A DNA stretch of 41,979 nt, taken from assembly GCA_033763595.1 (NCBI GenBank), contig JANRKH010000063.1, positions 1 through 41,979 of the forward strand. The letters run 5' to 3'. How positions within the stretch are numbered: the first letter of the stretch is position 1; each line of letters starts with the position of its first letter. The position numbers and the translations under genes are program-made. Positions 25,550-33,489 of the stretch are shown here, piece by piece. This DNA is from JANRKH01 sp033763595 (GTDB taxonomy: Bacteria > Pseudomonadota > Alphaproteobacteria > Rickettsiales > Rickettsiaceae). The notes below the pieces were generated by a model. That model saw nothing but the letters and a program-made list of their open reading frames with translations. It had not been told where the DNA came from and did not search any database.

Positions 25550-27028
25550 TCAAGCAGTAGAGCCGTCTTCTCCAATCAAGATGAAATCTTCTTTCTCTAT
25601 GGAAATAGCATCTGATTTTTCATCTTGGTGACTTAGTTCAAGCTGCGGAACACTTTCAATCTCAAGGTTTGGCTTACTATGAAAAATTCCTACGATAGAA
25701 CTTATAATAGAATCATAAAAAGAATATACAAGTCCTGCAGTTACTGCAATTCCAGCTACTATCGCTGGGATAATGTAATAAAGAGAAACGTTCGCATATA
25801 TTTTTTGCTGTAATGCGAACGAACCGGCTTTGTGATGCGCTTCAGTGTTTAGATCATAGTCGATGCCATCAGATCCTGCGGTTGAGTTAGTCTCTTCTAC
25901 CTGTGGATCAGATAGCGGATCTTGGTCTGTAGACCCACCTGTCACCACACCAGTTAGAACATTTAAAGTAAACGCAAGATTGTCAGATTCTGGTATGTTT
26001 GGGACATTAATGTTCGTATCGTTTTCGGCTGGATATGGTAAATCTACATTATATGTCTTCGTATCGTTACCACCGAATGCTTCCGCGTGAAGAGTCTCAT
26101 TGGATAGATCTGCCTCATTTCTTTTACTACTTTGCTCATCTGATACATTCAACTGACTTACCGCCGCTTTGTCTTTAATTGAGTCAATGAGCGTATTGTT
26201 CTGACCTTCAAAAACTTTAGGATTGTTTACATCTAATTGAGTATCAACCGTCTCATCTTCTTTGACAGGAACCGGAGGCTCCACTGCAGTCTGTTCGGAT
26301 GGAACATGGTCGGTTTGGTTAGTTGGATCTAATGCTCTTGCGCTAACTGCATTGACTGTATTGAGAGTAACTGAGACATCTAATACAGGAGTGGTTCTGT
26401 TTTCATCGGTTTCAGTTGTATATCCTGATGCCTTATCAACAATTGGTATGCCTTCATCGTCGAATTCTTGTGTTGATTCAGTCAATTGTGATGGAAGTGC
26501 AAACGTTAAATTTACTTTATTGTCAACTACTTCATTGTTAACAGCACTCAATTTGGAGTTTTCAGAAGCTACTTCTACATGCGTTGCGACTACTAAACCT
26601 TGGCCCCTTAATAAAGATCTCTCAGAATCTTCCTCAGATATCCCGTGAACATTTTCGTTGGTTTTCTCTTCTGGATGGTCGCCAATTTTATTTGCTTTTG
26701 TGGATTCATTTGCTGGATGAAATGAATTTGCAATAGGGTTAAGCTCTGAACTAACTCTTTTTTCTTCAGAAGAAATCTCCTCATTTATTTGACTTTGGGC
26801 AGTACCATCCCTGTCAATTCTAGGAGTTTTGTTAAGTACGATTATAGCATTTTCACGATCGCTATCACTACCGGCACGATTACTTTTTTGTCCAAGCGTA
26901 GTGACATCTGACGTTCCGGCAGGTTTTTTTGGGGTAGTAAAAACCCTCTCTGCGACATCTTGTTGCGAAGCAACTCCTTTAGGGCTTGATGATGAGACGT
27001 TAGATTTGCTCTTCTGATTTTTCCTCAT
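25550..27028 (-). CDS. acidic, low-complexity single-pass membrane protein (492 aa)
   Basis: Unrecognised. Residues 1-410 are disordered-looking and acidic, rich in Ser, Thr, Asn, Asp, Glu and Val, with a basic Lys/Ser-rich start (RKNQKSKSNVSSSSPKG). One strong hydrophobic segment at about 414-449 (YYIIPAIVAGIAVTAGLVYS) is followed by an acidic 43-residue tail. There is no signal peptide, so it is probably anchored by the C-terminal helix. Its base composition is a little less AT-biased than its neighbours. It has no operon partner and borders the repeat array. Such proteins in intracellular bacteria are often surface or secreted and evolve fast. That is inference only. Confidence 0.75.
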   Translation of the reverse strand: MRKNQKSKSNVSSSSPKGVASQQDVAERVFTTPKKPAGTSDVTTLGQKSNRAGSDSDRENAIIVLNKTPRIDRDGTAQSQINEEISSEEKRVSSELNPIANSFHPANESTKANKIGDHPEEKTNENVHGISEEDSERSLLRGQGLVVATHVEVASENSKLSAVNNEVVDNKVNLTFALPSQLTESTQEFDDEGIPIVDKASGYTTETDENRTTPVLDVSVTLNTVNAVSARALDPTNQTDHVPSEQTAVEPPVPVKEDETVDTQLDVNNPKVFEGQNNTLIDSIKDKAAVSQLNVSDEQSSKRNEADLSNETLHAEAFGGNDTKTYNVDLPYPAENDTNINVPNIPESDNLAFTLNVLTGVVTGGSTDQDPLSDPQVEETNSTAGSDGIDYDLNTEAHHKAGSFALQQKIYANVSLYYIIPAIVAGIAVTAGLVYSFYDSIISSIVGIFHSKPNLEIESVPQLELSHQDEKSDAISIEKEDFILIGEDGSTA

Positions 27029-27237
27029 TAATATTCTCTATATTTTTTTGCAGGTTATGATACTTTTTTTTGCCTCTTGTGTCAAGTCGATATTGACAAA
27101 TTTTAATTCAAAAGCGTGTTAAATTAAATATCATTTATAAATTTAATTAATTGCAGTAATCTTAGATTATAGGCTTTTAAGGAAACTCTGTAAGTTTACA
27201 AAATCCAATTTTATAACAACAATCTTAAATTTTTTTA

Positions 27238-27480
27238 TTAGACACCGGCTGCGTCCCTATATAATTCTATCAGTGCCTCTATTTCAGCTAATTTGTTTTT
27301 TTCTATTCTTCTAAGTTTTAGTATGTGCTTCATTGTCTTCACATCAAAGCCATTATTTTTTGCATCAGTATAAATTTCCTTTATTTGATCAAGAATAATC
27401 TGTTTTTCATTTTCCATATTCTCTATTTTTTGCAGATACTGAATCAGTTGATCCCTTGCAAATACTTCTGTCATAACCAT
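27238..27480 (-). CDS. GapR-family (DUF2312) DNA-binding protein
   Basis: 80 residues, matching the small alphaproteobacterial DUF2312 family whose Caulobacter member GapR binds overtwisted AT-rich DNA ahead of replication forks and transcription. Visible features are RDQLIQYLQKIENMENEKQIILDQIKEIYTDAKNNGFDVKTMKHILKLRRI, the conserved coiled coil plus A-K-x-x-G-f-D-x-K-x-m-k-x-i-l-r-l-R-k, and a further helix to the end. The start may be residue 1 or residue 3. Such a protein suits an AT-rich chromosome. Confidence 0.93.
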   Translation of the reverse strand: MVMTEVFARDQLIQYLQKIENMENEKQIILDQIKEIYTDAKNNGFDVKTMKHILKLRRIEKNKLAEIEALIELYRDAAGV

Positions 27481-27600
27481 TCACCTATTTTTTTGAAAAT
27501 CATATATACGATTTAACAATAATTTTCCAGAAAAATATCTTGCAATCTTTGTATTCATAATCTAAATATTTAATACTAGTTTTTAATAAATGGTTTAACT

Positions 27601-28164
27601 ATGGTCACTTTTTTATGTAGTTTGACACTGGTCTGTGTATACGCAATCGTTCAAGTCAATATTCATTTGTATAATTTATCAAGAAAAATTAACGAAAAAA
27701 ATATCCAGACTATTGACTTGTTTCTTGAGAAAAAATTTATTTTTAAGTTATTGATGGTGTTTTTAGATAAAAATCACGGATCGATTACAGATGCAGTAAC
27801 AAGAGAGGTGATAAATTACTATTCCATAGAGTGTCTAATGATAAAACTTGATGGGATCGATAAAGTATTTACTTTTCAGGGGAATATAGGACCAGAAACT
27901 GTCTCTATTGAAAAGTTAAAATATATACTTGGAACGTCTTATCGCGAAAATAATAATGATGGGATAATTCAACATCCGGAGACGAATTCTAGGCAGATTA
28001 TTAGTTTCAAGAAGGACGGGTGCGTGATGCTAATCGTGGTCGAACCAAAACATAAATTATCAAAGTTCGAAAAATCATCTCTAGGTCATGAAGTCATAAC
28101 TATTGTTTCTCATCTACTTCTGAATTTTAGCAATATACCCACAAATCCTAAGGGATCATATTAA
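27601..28164 (+). CDS. hypothetical membrane-anchored protein (187 aa)
   Basis: An N-terminal hydrophobic helix (TFLCSLTLVCVYAIVQVNIH) is followed by a soluble alpha/beta region with alternating strands (IECLMIKLDGIDKVFTFQG ... RQIISFKKDGCVMLIVVEP). That region has a loose resemblance to small sensory or GAF-like folds, but no family could be named. A topology with the N-terminus in the membrane is likely. The 3' end overlaps the rpiB 3' end by 17 bp, tail to tail. It is probably real given its length and composition. Confidence 0.65.
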   Translation: MVTFLCSLTLVCVYAIVQVNIHLYNLSRKINEKNIQTIDLFLEKKFIFKLLMVFLDKNHGSITDAVTREVINYYSIECLMIKLDGIDKVFTFQGNIGPETVSIEKLKYILGTSYRENNNDGIIQHPETNSRQIISFKKDGCVMLIVVEPKHKLSKFEKSSLGHEVITIVSHLLLNFSNIPTNPKGSY

Positions 28165-29218
28165 TTCTTGATTTATGCCTTCCTCCTTCAAAAGACTCAG
28201 TAAGGAAATGGTATAAAATTTCGAGTGAACTTATTTCATCTGTTATTTTTGAACCGAGGACCAATATATTGGCGTTATTATGCCTTCTAGCCTTTATTGC
28301 CATTTCAGGGCTAGTGCATAATGCTGCTCTTATGCCTTCGAACCTATTAGCACAAATTGACATGCCTATGCCTGTACCACATATTAATATTCCAGCTGCC
28401 ACTTCTGAAGTATTGGAAATTATTATTTCTGTATAATGCTCTTCTTGATGTTGATTAGGAAAGCGGCGCAGGTTTGGATCTTTATTACTCTGATTCACAA
28501 ATTTGTTGGTATGGGAGTTTTCTAAACTAAGATTTTGCCATGCGTCATGCTCCGCATTCGCGTATGATTCAATAGAATAAGTTGAAGATTCAGTATGTAT
28601 TATAGCACTTTGCTCATCTATTAGTCGATTTTGTTCGTAGAACTTCTTTTGATGCTCTAGATCCAATGGTAATTGGGCTGCTGATTCTTCTGCGCTTAAA
28701 ACTCCGTAAATATTAGATTCAAGAGATTTCTTTTTGACTAGAGGAATTGAAAGCTCTTGAGGTTTTTCGTTTGCAGGACGCACTAGGGCTTCATCGCACA
28801 AAGCTTGTTGTTTAAACAATCTGTAGTCTACTAGAGCAAAAAATGCATTATCACTCAAGTTTCTCACGCTAGTATCTTGAACATTAAATTCAACATCACC
28901 TTCGACTTCGTACCTTACAAATTGCTGACTTGGGGGCATTGGAAGATTTTGCTTTAGAAAATTTTGATCTTGCAAACTCTGAGAAATTACTTTCTCTTGC
29001 AAAACTTCGCCGCTACATTTTTTTGTCATTTTATTCTGGCAGGATATATTTTGCAATATAGACTTGCATAGGAGATTGGCGAAAATTGGGTAGTCACAAG
29101 CCTCCTCGCTATTACACCCAAGGTCATCAACTAATATGGAATTTTTTCTTAAGGCGCTTATTAAGAATTTCTTTAATCTAAAACCTGCATGATCTGAGGC
29201 TATAAAGAATTTACTCAT
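28148..29218 (-). CDS. rpiB: ribose-5-phosphate isomerase B with a large internal insertion
   Basis: Interconverts ribose 5-phosphate and ribulose 5-phosphate. The family parts are all present: FFIASDHAGFRLKKFL (D9, H10), DDLGCNSEEACDYPIFANLL, ILICGTGIGMSICANRFEGIRAALC (nucleophile C280), ARRHNNANILVLGSK, and SFEGGRHKSRINMI. The usual protein is about 145-150 residues; this one is 356. The excess (about residues 57-270, near 28406-29050) lies between the DYP and CGTG blocks, which are normally about 20 residues apart. The insert is Ser/Gln/Glu/Asn-rich and in frame throughout. The catalytic core looks intact. The insert is not a known domain to me; it may be a low-complexity expansion or a captured sequence. 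Confidence 0.93.
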   Translation of the reverse strand: MSKFFIASDHAGFRLKKFLISALRKNSILVDDLGCNSEEACDYPIFANLLCKSILQNISCQNKMTKKCSGEVLQEKVISQSLQDQNFLKQNLPMPPSQQFVRYEVEGDVEFNVQDTSVRNLSDNAFFALVDYRLFKQQALCDEALVRPANEKPQELSIPLVKKKSLESNIYGVLSAEESAAQLPLDLEHQKKFYEQNRLIDEQSAIIHTESSTYSIESYANAEHDAWQNLSLENSHTNKFVNQSNKDPNLRRFPNQHQEEHYTEIIISNTSEVAAGILICGTGIGMSICANRFEGIRAALCTSPEMAIKARRHNNANILVLGSKITDEISSLEILYHFLTESFEGGRHKSRINMIP

Positions 29219-29348
29219 GCTTATAATTGATCTATTGTAGTAAGCCCTAGTTATACTTAATACAAGTACCAGATCCTGGACTTTAGTAATTTTAGGCGCA
29301 AATATAACGAAACCTGCTAAATGTTATTACTAAATAACTTAATAACAT

Positions 29349-29494
29349 TAGACCTCTTCTAAAAACTCTACTCCTAAAGGCAATTGCGCCGCCCGCGCAA
29401 GTATAGCAGAATCCTCATGATGTACGCTGCGGTTTTGTGCTCCGCCTGCGTCAGCCACTAGCTTGCAAGTAAGCGAGTTTTTCGAAGAGGCCTA
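29349..29494. mobile_element. R3 repeat, copy a (about 146 bp)
   Basis: Starts TAGACCTCTTCTAAAAACTC and ends with the inverted form TTTTTCGAAGAGGCCTA. The interior includes AATCCTCATGATGTACGCTG and TGCTCCGCCTGCGTCAGCC. This matches the inverted copy at 35881-36027. It is a repeat type I associate with Rickettsiales genomes. The preceding gap 29219-29348 shows nothing clear. Confidence 0.8.
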
Positions 29495-29569
29495 TTTTAT
29501 CTCAATGCTTAGTAACTCTTAGCTCGGGTCTTGATATAGTAGTCCTCACCACTTGCTACTAGCTTATTA

Positions 29570-29677
29570 TACTTAATCCAATTTTTAAGTACTTGCTTCT
29601 AGCTCGTCGCTAAAAGCTTACACGAGAGTAGGCTTCGTGACTTGCTCCTAGTATTATTTAATTCTAGAGATTTAGTA
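29570..29677. mobile_element. R2 element, copy c, inverted (about 108 bp)
   Basis: The left end TACTTAATCCAATTTTTAAG and right end AGAGATTTAGTA are diverged R2 termini. The interior is the reverse complement of the R2 core (CTAGCTCGTCGC...GTAGGCTTCGTGACTTGCTC) and is closest to copy b at 22534. Confidence 0.75.
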
Positions 29678-29694
29678 TTATTTAGTTCTTGAAT

Positions 29695-29840
29695 TTGGTA
29701 TTAAACCAGGTTCAATTTAAATGATCAAATTCAATGAATAGTAACAATTGCAGCCTGGCGGCCGTACGTAGGTCCATATACGCTAAAGCACGATCGCCCT
29801 AAAATTCACATGACGAGTTTGATTTAAGAGAGTTTGCATT
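29695..29840. repeat. R4 repeat, diverged copy
   Basis: ATGATCAAATTCAATG, then TCCATATACGCTAAAGCACG, then CCCTAAAATTCACATGACGA, in R4 order. It lacks clean ends. An R4/R2-type terminus (AGAGATTTGGTATTA) recurs at about 29945-29960 next to the UPF0434 stop. Confidence 0.6.
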
Positions 29841-29965
29841 ATTTTCGCCACAGAATCCTCATGTATACTTCGTACACTTACGTTTTCTTGCAGGCAAAAA
29901 GCATATAAATCCACCTAATTTTATATTGAAACGCATGCAGAATCTAGAGATTTGGTATTATTTAG

Positions 29966-30211
29966 CTATGCTATTTCCTTGATTTTTGAGACTACTACAT
30001 TCTCATTAGTAACAACTTTATCTCCGTAAATATAATCTCCGGAAGCTATTTTTCTAGCTTTCTCAACTAATAACATTGGGATACCGTCTTTTATTGGATA
30101 AGCAAGGCCCGCTTCTTCGCTAATAAGCTCCTGCGCGTCTCTGTCATACTTAACAGGTTTTTTTGTTACCGGACACACCAATAATTTTAGAAGTTCTTGT
30201 GAAATTTCCAT
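29966..30211 (-). CDS. UPF0434/Trm112-like small protein
   Basis: 81 residues of the UPF0434 (YcaR) family: SQELLKLLVCPVTKKPVKYD, then EEAGLAYPIKDGIPMLLVEKAR, the family's L-A-Y-P-I-r-D-G-I-P-v-M-L signature. The usual second zinc-ligand position of the C-P-x-C motif is Thr here (CPVT), as is common in bacterial members that do not hold a full zinc site. Related Trm112 proteins activate methyltransferases; the bacterial role is uncertain. It follows the small gene 30218-30427 with 6 bp between them, so the two are likely one transcript. Confidence 0.9.
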   Translation of the reverse strand: MEISQELLKLLVCPVTKKPVKYDRDAQELISEEAGLAYPIKDGIPMLLVEKARKIASGDYIYGDKVVTNENVVVSKIKEIA

Positions 30212-30217
30212 AATTGC

Positions 30218-30427
30218 TTAATTACCCCTCGATGCTTTTTGCCAAGACATAGGTTGACCCATGTTGTCTAACACTAAGTCCCCTGAGCCATCATACTCGG
30301 CTGCAAGGTAAGTAGTTTTAGCCAAAACTAACTTCACAGGTTTAATTTTTTTGCCTTCAAACATAAATTCCTTGGCTTGCTGACGAGCTGTAGGGTTATT
30401 TTTTGAAGCTGTTTTTGCTTTTGACAT
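30218..30427 (-). CDS. small conserved-looking hypothetical protein (69 aa)
   Basis: A basic N-terminal half (SKAKTASKNNPTARQQAKEF) and a C-terminal half with VLAKTTYLAAEYDGSGDLVLDNMGQPMSWQKA. No signal peptide or membrane helix. I do not recognise the family, but it is immediately upstream of the UPF0434 gene (6 bp) and has clear coding character. The ATG at 30427 is preceded by an A/T-rich stretch ending in AAAGGAATAAAT, with AGGA as a good ribosome-binding site. Confidence 0.75.
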   Translation of the reverse strand: MSKAKTASKNNPTARQQAKEFMFEGKKIKPVKLVLAKTTYLAAEYDGSGDLVLDNMGQPMSWQKASRGN

Positions 30428-30564
30428 TTTATTTATTCCTTTAAATTCCGTACATAATGCAAATATTGTAGATGTTTGTCAATACTAAAATTGCCCATTT
30501 GTTAATTATGTTTATTAAGAAAGTTATAGCAATCCTAGAATAAACCTTCCCGCATAACCTATAA

Positions 30565-30697
30565 TACCAAATCTCTAGAATTAAATAATACTAGGAGCGA
30601 GGAGCGAAAGAACCAGAGTGTTGTGGGTACATGAGGATCCTGCTACATGCGTAGGCGCCCTATTGAAGCTAGGAGTAGAGTTTTCGGAGAGATCTAA
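30565..30697. repeat. chimeric repeat: R2 left half joined to R3 right half, abutting atpC
   Basis: Begins with the R2 terminus TACCAAATCTCTAGAATTAA and core ACTAGGAGCGAGGAGCGAA, then switches near 30611 to R3-like sequence (TACATGAGGATCCTGC, TAGGAGTAGAGTTTTCGGAG) ending at the base before the atpC stop codon. It looks like a recombination or nested-insertion product. Confidence 0.7.
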
Positions 30698-30943
30698 TTA
30701 CAGTGGGTATATTTCGATTGTATCTCGCGCAATCTGAGCTACTCCTCCCTTTGTTTGAAGAATTTGTTTTATGGCACCGTTTTTATAAAACCTAATGTCT
30801 CCATCTGATAACTCTACTACAAGATCCATATGACCATACATCACACCTATTTCTCCCGTAGAGCCTGGCAAAATGATTAGATCAGCTTCTTCAATATTTT
30901 CAGAGTTGGTCGGAAAATTTATGGTACATTTGATTTTGTTCAT
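30698..30943 (-). CDS. atpC: ATP synthase F1 epsilon subunit, N-terminal domain only
   Basis: Part of the rotor base joining gamma to the c-ring. The 81 residues cover the beta-sandwich: INFPTNSENIEEADLIILPGSTGEIGVMYGHMDLVVEL with the family's P-G-x-x-G-x-x-G-V-x-x-x-H motif, ending VAQIARDTIEIYPL. The family is normally about 105-140 residues. The C-terminal helical hairpin, which regulates hydrolysis, is absent. The coding stops exactly where an R3-type repeat begins. Its ATG overlaps the atpD stop (ATGA), so the two are coupled. The rotor contact should survive, with the regulatory arm lost. Confidence 0.92.
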   Translation of the reverse strand: MNKIKCTINFPTNSENIEEADLIILPGSTGEIGVMYGHMDLVVELSDGDIRFYKNGAIKQILQTKGGVAQIARDTIEIYPL

Positions 30944-32370
30944 AAGTCAGATTTTTGTAGTTTCTCCGCTTTTTCTAGAGCCTCATCTATTGTTCCAACC
31001 ATAAAAAATGCAGCCTCCGGAATATTATCATATTTACCAGAAGCTATCTCAGAGAATCCTCTAACTGTTTCCTCTATACTTACAAATTTTCCTTTCATTC
31101 CTGTAAAAACCTCTGCTACATGGAACGGCTGGGACAAAAATCTTTGTATACGCCTTGCTCTTCGAACAATCAACTTGTCTTCTTCCGAAAGCTCATCCAT
31201 TCCGAGAATAGCTATAATATCTTGAAGAGACTTGTAAGATTGTAATATTTTTTGCACTTCTCTTGCTGCCGCATAGTGCTTTTCTCCAATAATTTTTGGA
31301 TCGAGCATCTGAGATGTACTATCTAAAGGATCTACAGCTGGGTAAATACCAAGTTCTGCTATTTGCCTGCTCAATACTGTGGTCGCATCTAGATGCGCAA
31401 ACGAAGTAGCTGGAGCTGGGTCAGTTAAATCGTCCGCGGGAACATATATAGCCTGGACCGAGGTAATTGATCCTGTTTTTGTTGACGTGATCCTTTCCTG
31501 CATAGCTCCCATCTCAGTTGAGAGTGTTGGCTGGTAACCTACCGCGGATGGCATTCTTCCTAGTAAAGCAGATACTTCAGATCCTGCCTGAGTAAATCTA
31601 AATAAATTATCTACAAAAAACAGAACATCTTGTCCGCCTTCCATATCCCTAAAATATTCAGCAATAGTAAGACCTGTAAGAGCGACCCTAGCCCTAGCTC
31701 CTGGAGGCTCGCTCATCTGCCCATACACAAGTGACACTTTTGAATTCTCTTTGTTTTGCAAGTCAATGACACTAGAGTCTATCATTTCATGGTAAAGATC
31801 ATTTCCTTCTCGCGTTCTCTCTCCTACCCCAGCAAACACAGTATATCCACCATGCGCCTTTGCAACGTTATTGATCAACTCCATTATCAAGACTGTTTTG
31901 CCAACTCCAGCTCCACCAAACAAGCCTATCTTTCCACCCTTTGAGTATGGAGCAAGCAAATCTATGACTTTTATTCCTGTAACTAATATGTTTTTCTCAG
32001 TAGATAGATCTAAAAACTCAGGTGGTTTAGCATGTATCTGCCTCTTATCCTTTGTCTCTATTGGTCCAAATGAGTCAATCGCGTCTCCAGTAACATTTAA
32101 AATTCTGCCGAGCGTTTTTTTTCCGACCGGAACTGAAATAGGCTCCCCAGTATCTTCAACCTCTAGTCCTCTTGCAAGACCTTCAGTAGCTTCCATTGAA
32201 ATACACCTAACAACATTATCTCCAAGATGCTGAGCTACTTCGAGTATTATTTTAATGCCATCATTATAACAAACAAGTGCATTAAGTATATTTGGCATGT
32301 GACCTGGGCCGAACTCAACATCTACAACTGCAGATATTACTTGTTTAATTTTTCCTATATTTTTTTGCAT
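30940..32370 (-). CDS. atpD: ATP synthase F1 beta subunit
   Basis: Catalytic subunit of F1. From the ATG at 32370 (MQKNIGKIKQVISAVVDVEF, which aligns with the family start) it is 476 residues. The frame extends seven codons upstream to 32391. The P-loop is GGAGVGKTVLIMEL, followed by GERTREGNDLYHEM with the catalytic Glu, LFFVDNLFRFTQAGSEVSALLGRMPSAVGYQPTL, and the C-terminal DELSEEDKLIVRRARRIQRFLSQPF. The Walker B region reads FVDNLFRFTQ where most members have F-I-D-N-I-F-R-F. It forms a two-gene unit with atpC, away from atpHAG. Confidence 0.97.
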   Translation of the reverse strand: MQKNIGKIKQVISAVVDVEFGPGHMPNILNALVCYNDGIKIILEVAQHLGDNVVRCISMEATEGLARGLEVEDTGEPISVPVGKKTLGRILNVTGDAIDSFGPIETKDKRQIHAKPPEFLDLSTEKNILVTGIKVIDLLAPYSKGGKIGLFGGAGVGKTVLIMELINNVAKAHGGYTVFAGVGERTREGNDLYHEMIDSSVIDLQNKENSKVSLVYGQMSEPPGARARVALTGLTIAEYFRDMEGGQDVLFFVDNLFRFTQAGSEVSALLGRMPSAVGYQPTLSTEMGAMQERITSTKTGSITSVQAIYVPADDLTDPAPATSFAHLDATTVLSRQIAELGIYPAVDPLDSTSQMLDPKIIGEKHYAAAREVQKILQSYKSLQDIIAILGMDELSEEDKLIVRRARRIQRFLSQPFHVAEVFTGMKGKFVSIEETVRGFSEIASGKYDNIPEAAFFMVGTIDEALEKAEKLQKSDL

Positions 32371-32562
32371 GTTATTTTTTTTGTTTCTCATAAGAATAAT
32401 TTTTATTATCGATACACTTAAGTATCTAAGTGCTTAAATGACACTTAGGAAAAAAATTTGTTCAACTCCCAATTTCAACTCCCAAAACTTAACAGTATTA
32501 CCGAAAATAATCCTCATTAGTAGAAATATTGCACAAGGTCTTCGGGAGGTTGTTATTTTATA

Positions 32563-32691
32563 GTCAATCCCATTTCTAAGTCCAAGCTAATTGAAGCAAG
32601 ACTCGCATGCACACACACAAATTTAAATACGCTAAAGCTGACTCATTCTAAAATTAATATATTCAGGTTTAATTCTAGAGATTTGGTATTA
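32563..32691. repeat. R4 repeat, copy (about 129 bp)
   Basis: Runs from GTCAATCCCATTTCTAAGTC through GAAGCAAGACTCG, AAATACGCTAAAGCTGACTC and TTCTAAAATTAATATATTC to AGAGATTTGGTATTA. Nothing clear lies between the atpD start and this copy (32392-32562). Confidence 0.75.
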
Positions 32692-32768
32692 AGTACCAAT
32701 TCAATACTCTCAAGGCATAAATTGCAGTTGCCAAATTTGATTATAAAAATTCATGCCGCATTTATAAC

Positions 32769-32910
32769 AAATCCCATTTTTAATGGTCAAATTACATGAT
32801 CAATAAGAATTTCGGCTGGGCTCAAGCCTTACGCATGTATTTATAAACGTTAAAAGCATGCTCGCCCTAAAATTCCTATGATGAGTTTAATTCTAAAGAG
32901 TTGGTGTTAT
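32769..32910. repeat. R4 repeat, copy (about 142 bp)
   Basis: AAATCCCATTTTTAATGGTC to TTGGTGTTAT, with CATGCTCGCCCTAAAATTCC inside. It is in direct orientation with the copies on either side. Confidence 0.75.
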
Positions 32911-33304
32911 GCCAAATCCAGACATAAATGTAGACCTTAGTGCAAAACCTTCCGCGTTGAGCGGCAATTTTATCGTCAAACATTAGACCTTCTTGAACTC
33001 TTCGCTCTCAGCTTGAAGATGCTTCAACAGAGCAATGGAAGGAAGATCGTCATGCGGCATTTATTCGGGTCTTTTCGAACCCGTATGCTCCTATCACTTC
33101 TTTTGCTCTCATATACCAGATGAAAGTTTCGTGAGAGGTTTACTTCTTTTCGCTACGCAAGCAAAAGCTTATGATAGTTCACCTATATTCTGTAGCTAAA
33201 GCGACATTTGCTCAAGGATTCCTAGGCTCTACTTATAGGATATGCCTATTGGTCTGTTCTTTTAAGCTAATATTAATTTTTGCACAGTCGTGAGACCTCC
33301 TATC
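32911..33304. other. 394-bp noncoding segment of unknown nature
   Basis: Lies between two R4 copies and has no long open frame. Its left end GACCTTAGTGCAAAA and the reverse complement of its right end, GGTCTCACGACTGTGCAAAA, are loosely similar, so it could be another, larger repeat element. A short hairpin CGGGT...ACCCG lies near 33066-33083. Confidence 0.35.
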
Positions 33305-33431
33305 CTAAATCCCATTTTTAAGTGATCAAAGCGCATTGAAGCTAGACTCATTTACACACGAATTTATATACGCCAAAGCAGACTCGCACTAAAATTCCTA
33401 TGAAGAGTTTAATCTAGGATTTAGTGTTATT
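33305..33431. repeat. R4 repeat, copy (about 127 bp)
   Basis: AAATCCCATTTTTAAGTGATC, of which the first 20 bases match other copies, then GAAGCTAGACTCA, TTATATACGCCAAAGCAGAC and CACTAAAATTCCTATGA, ending GGATTTAGTGTTATTA. It is the clearest uninterrupted R4 copy. Confidence 0.8.
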
Positions 33432-33489
33432 AGGTGGGTAATGAGTATGACATAATAGTTAAATTAAATCTAGTAGTAAAACAAAACTA

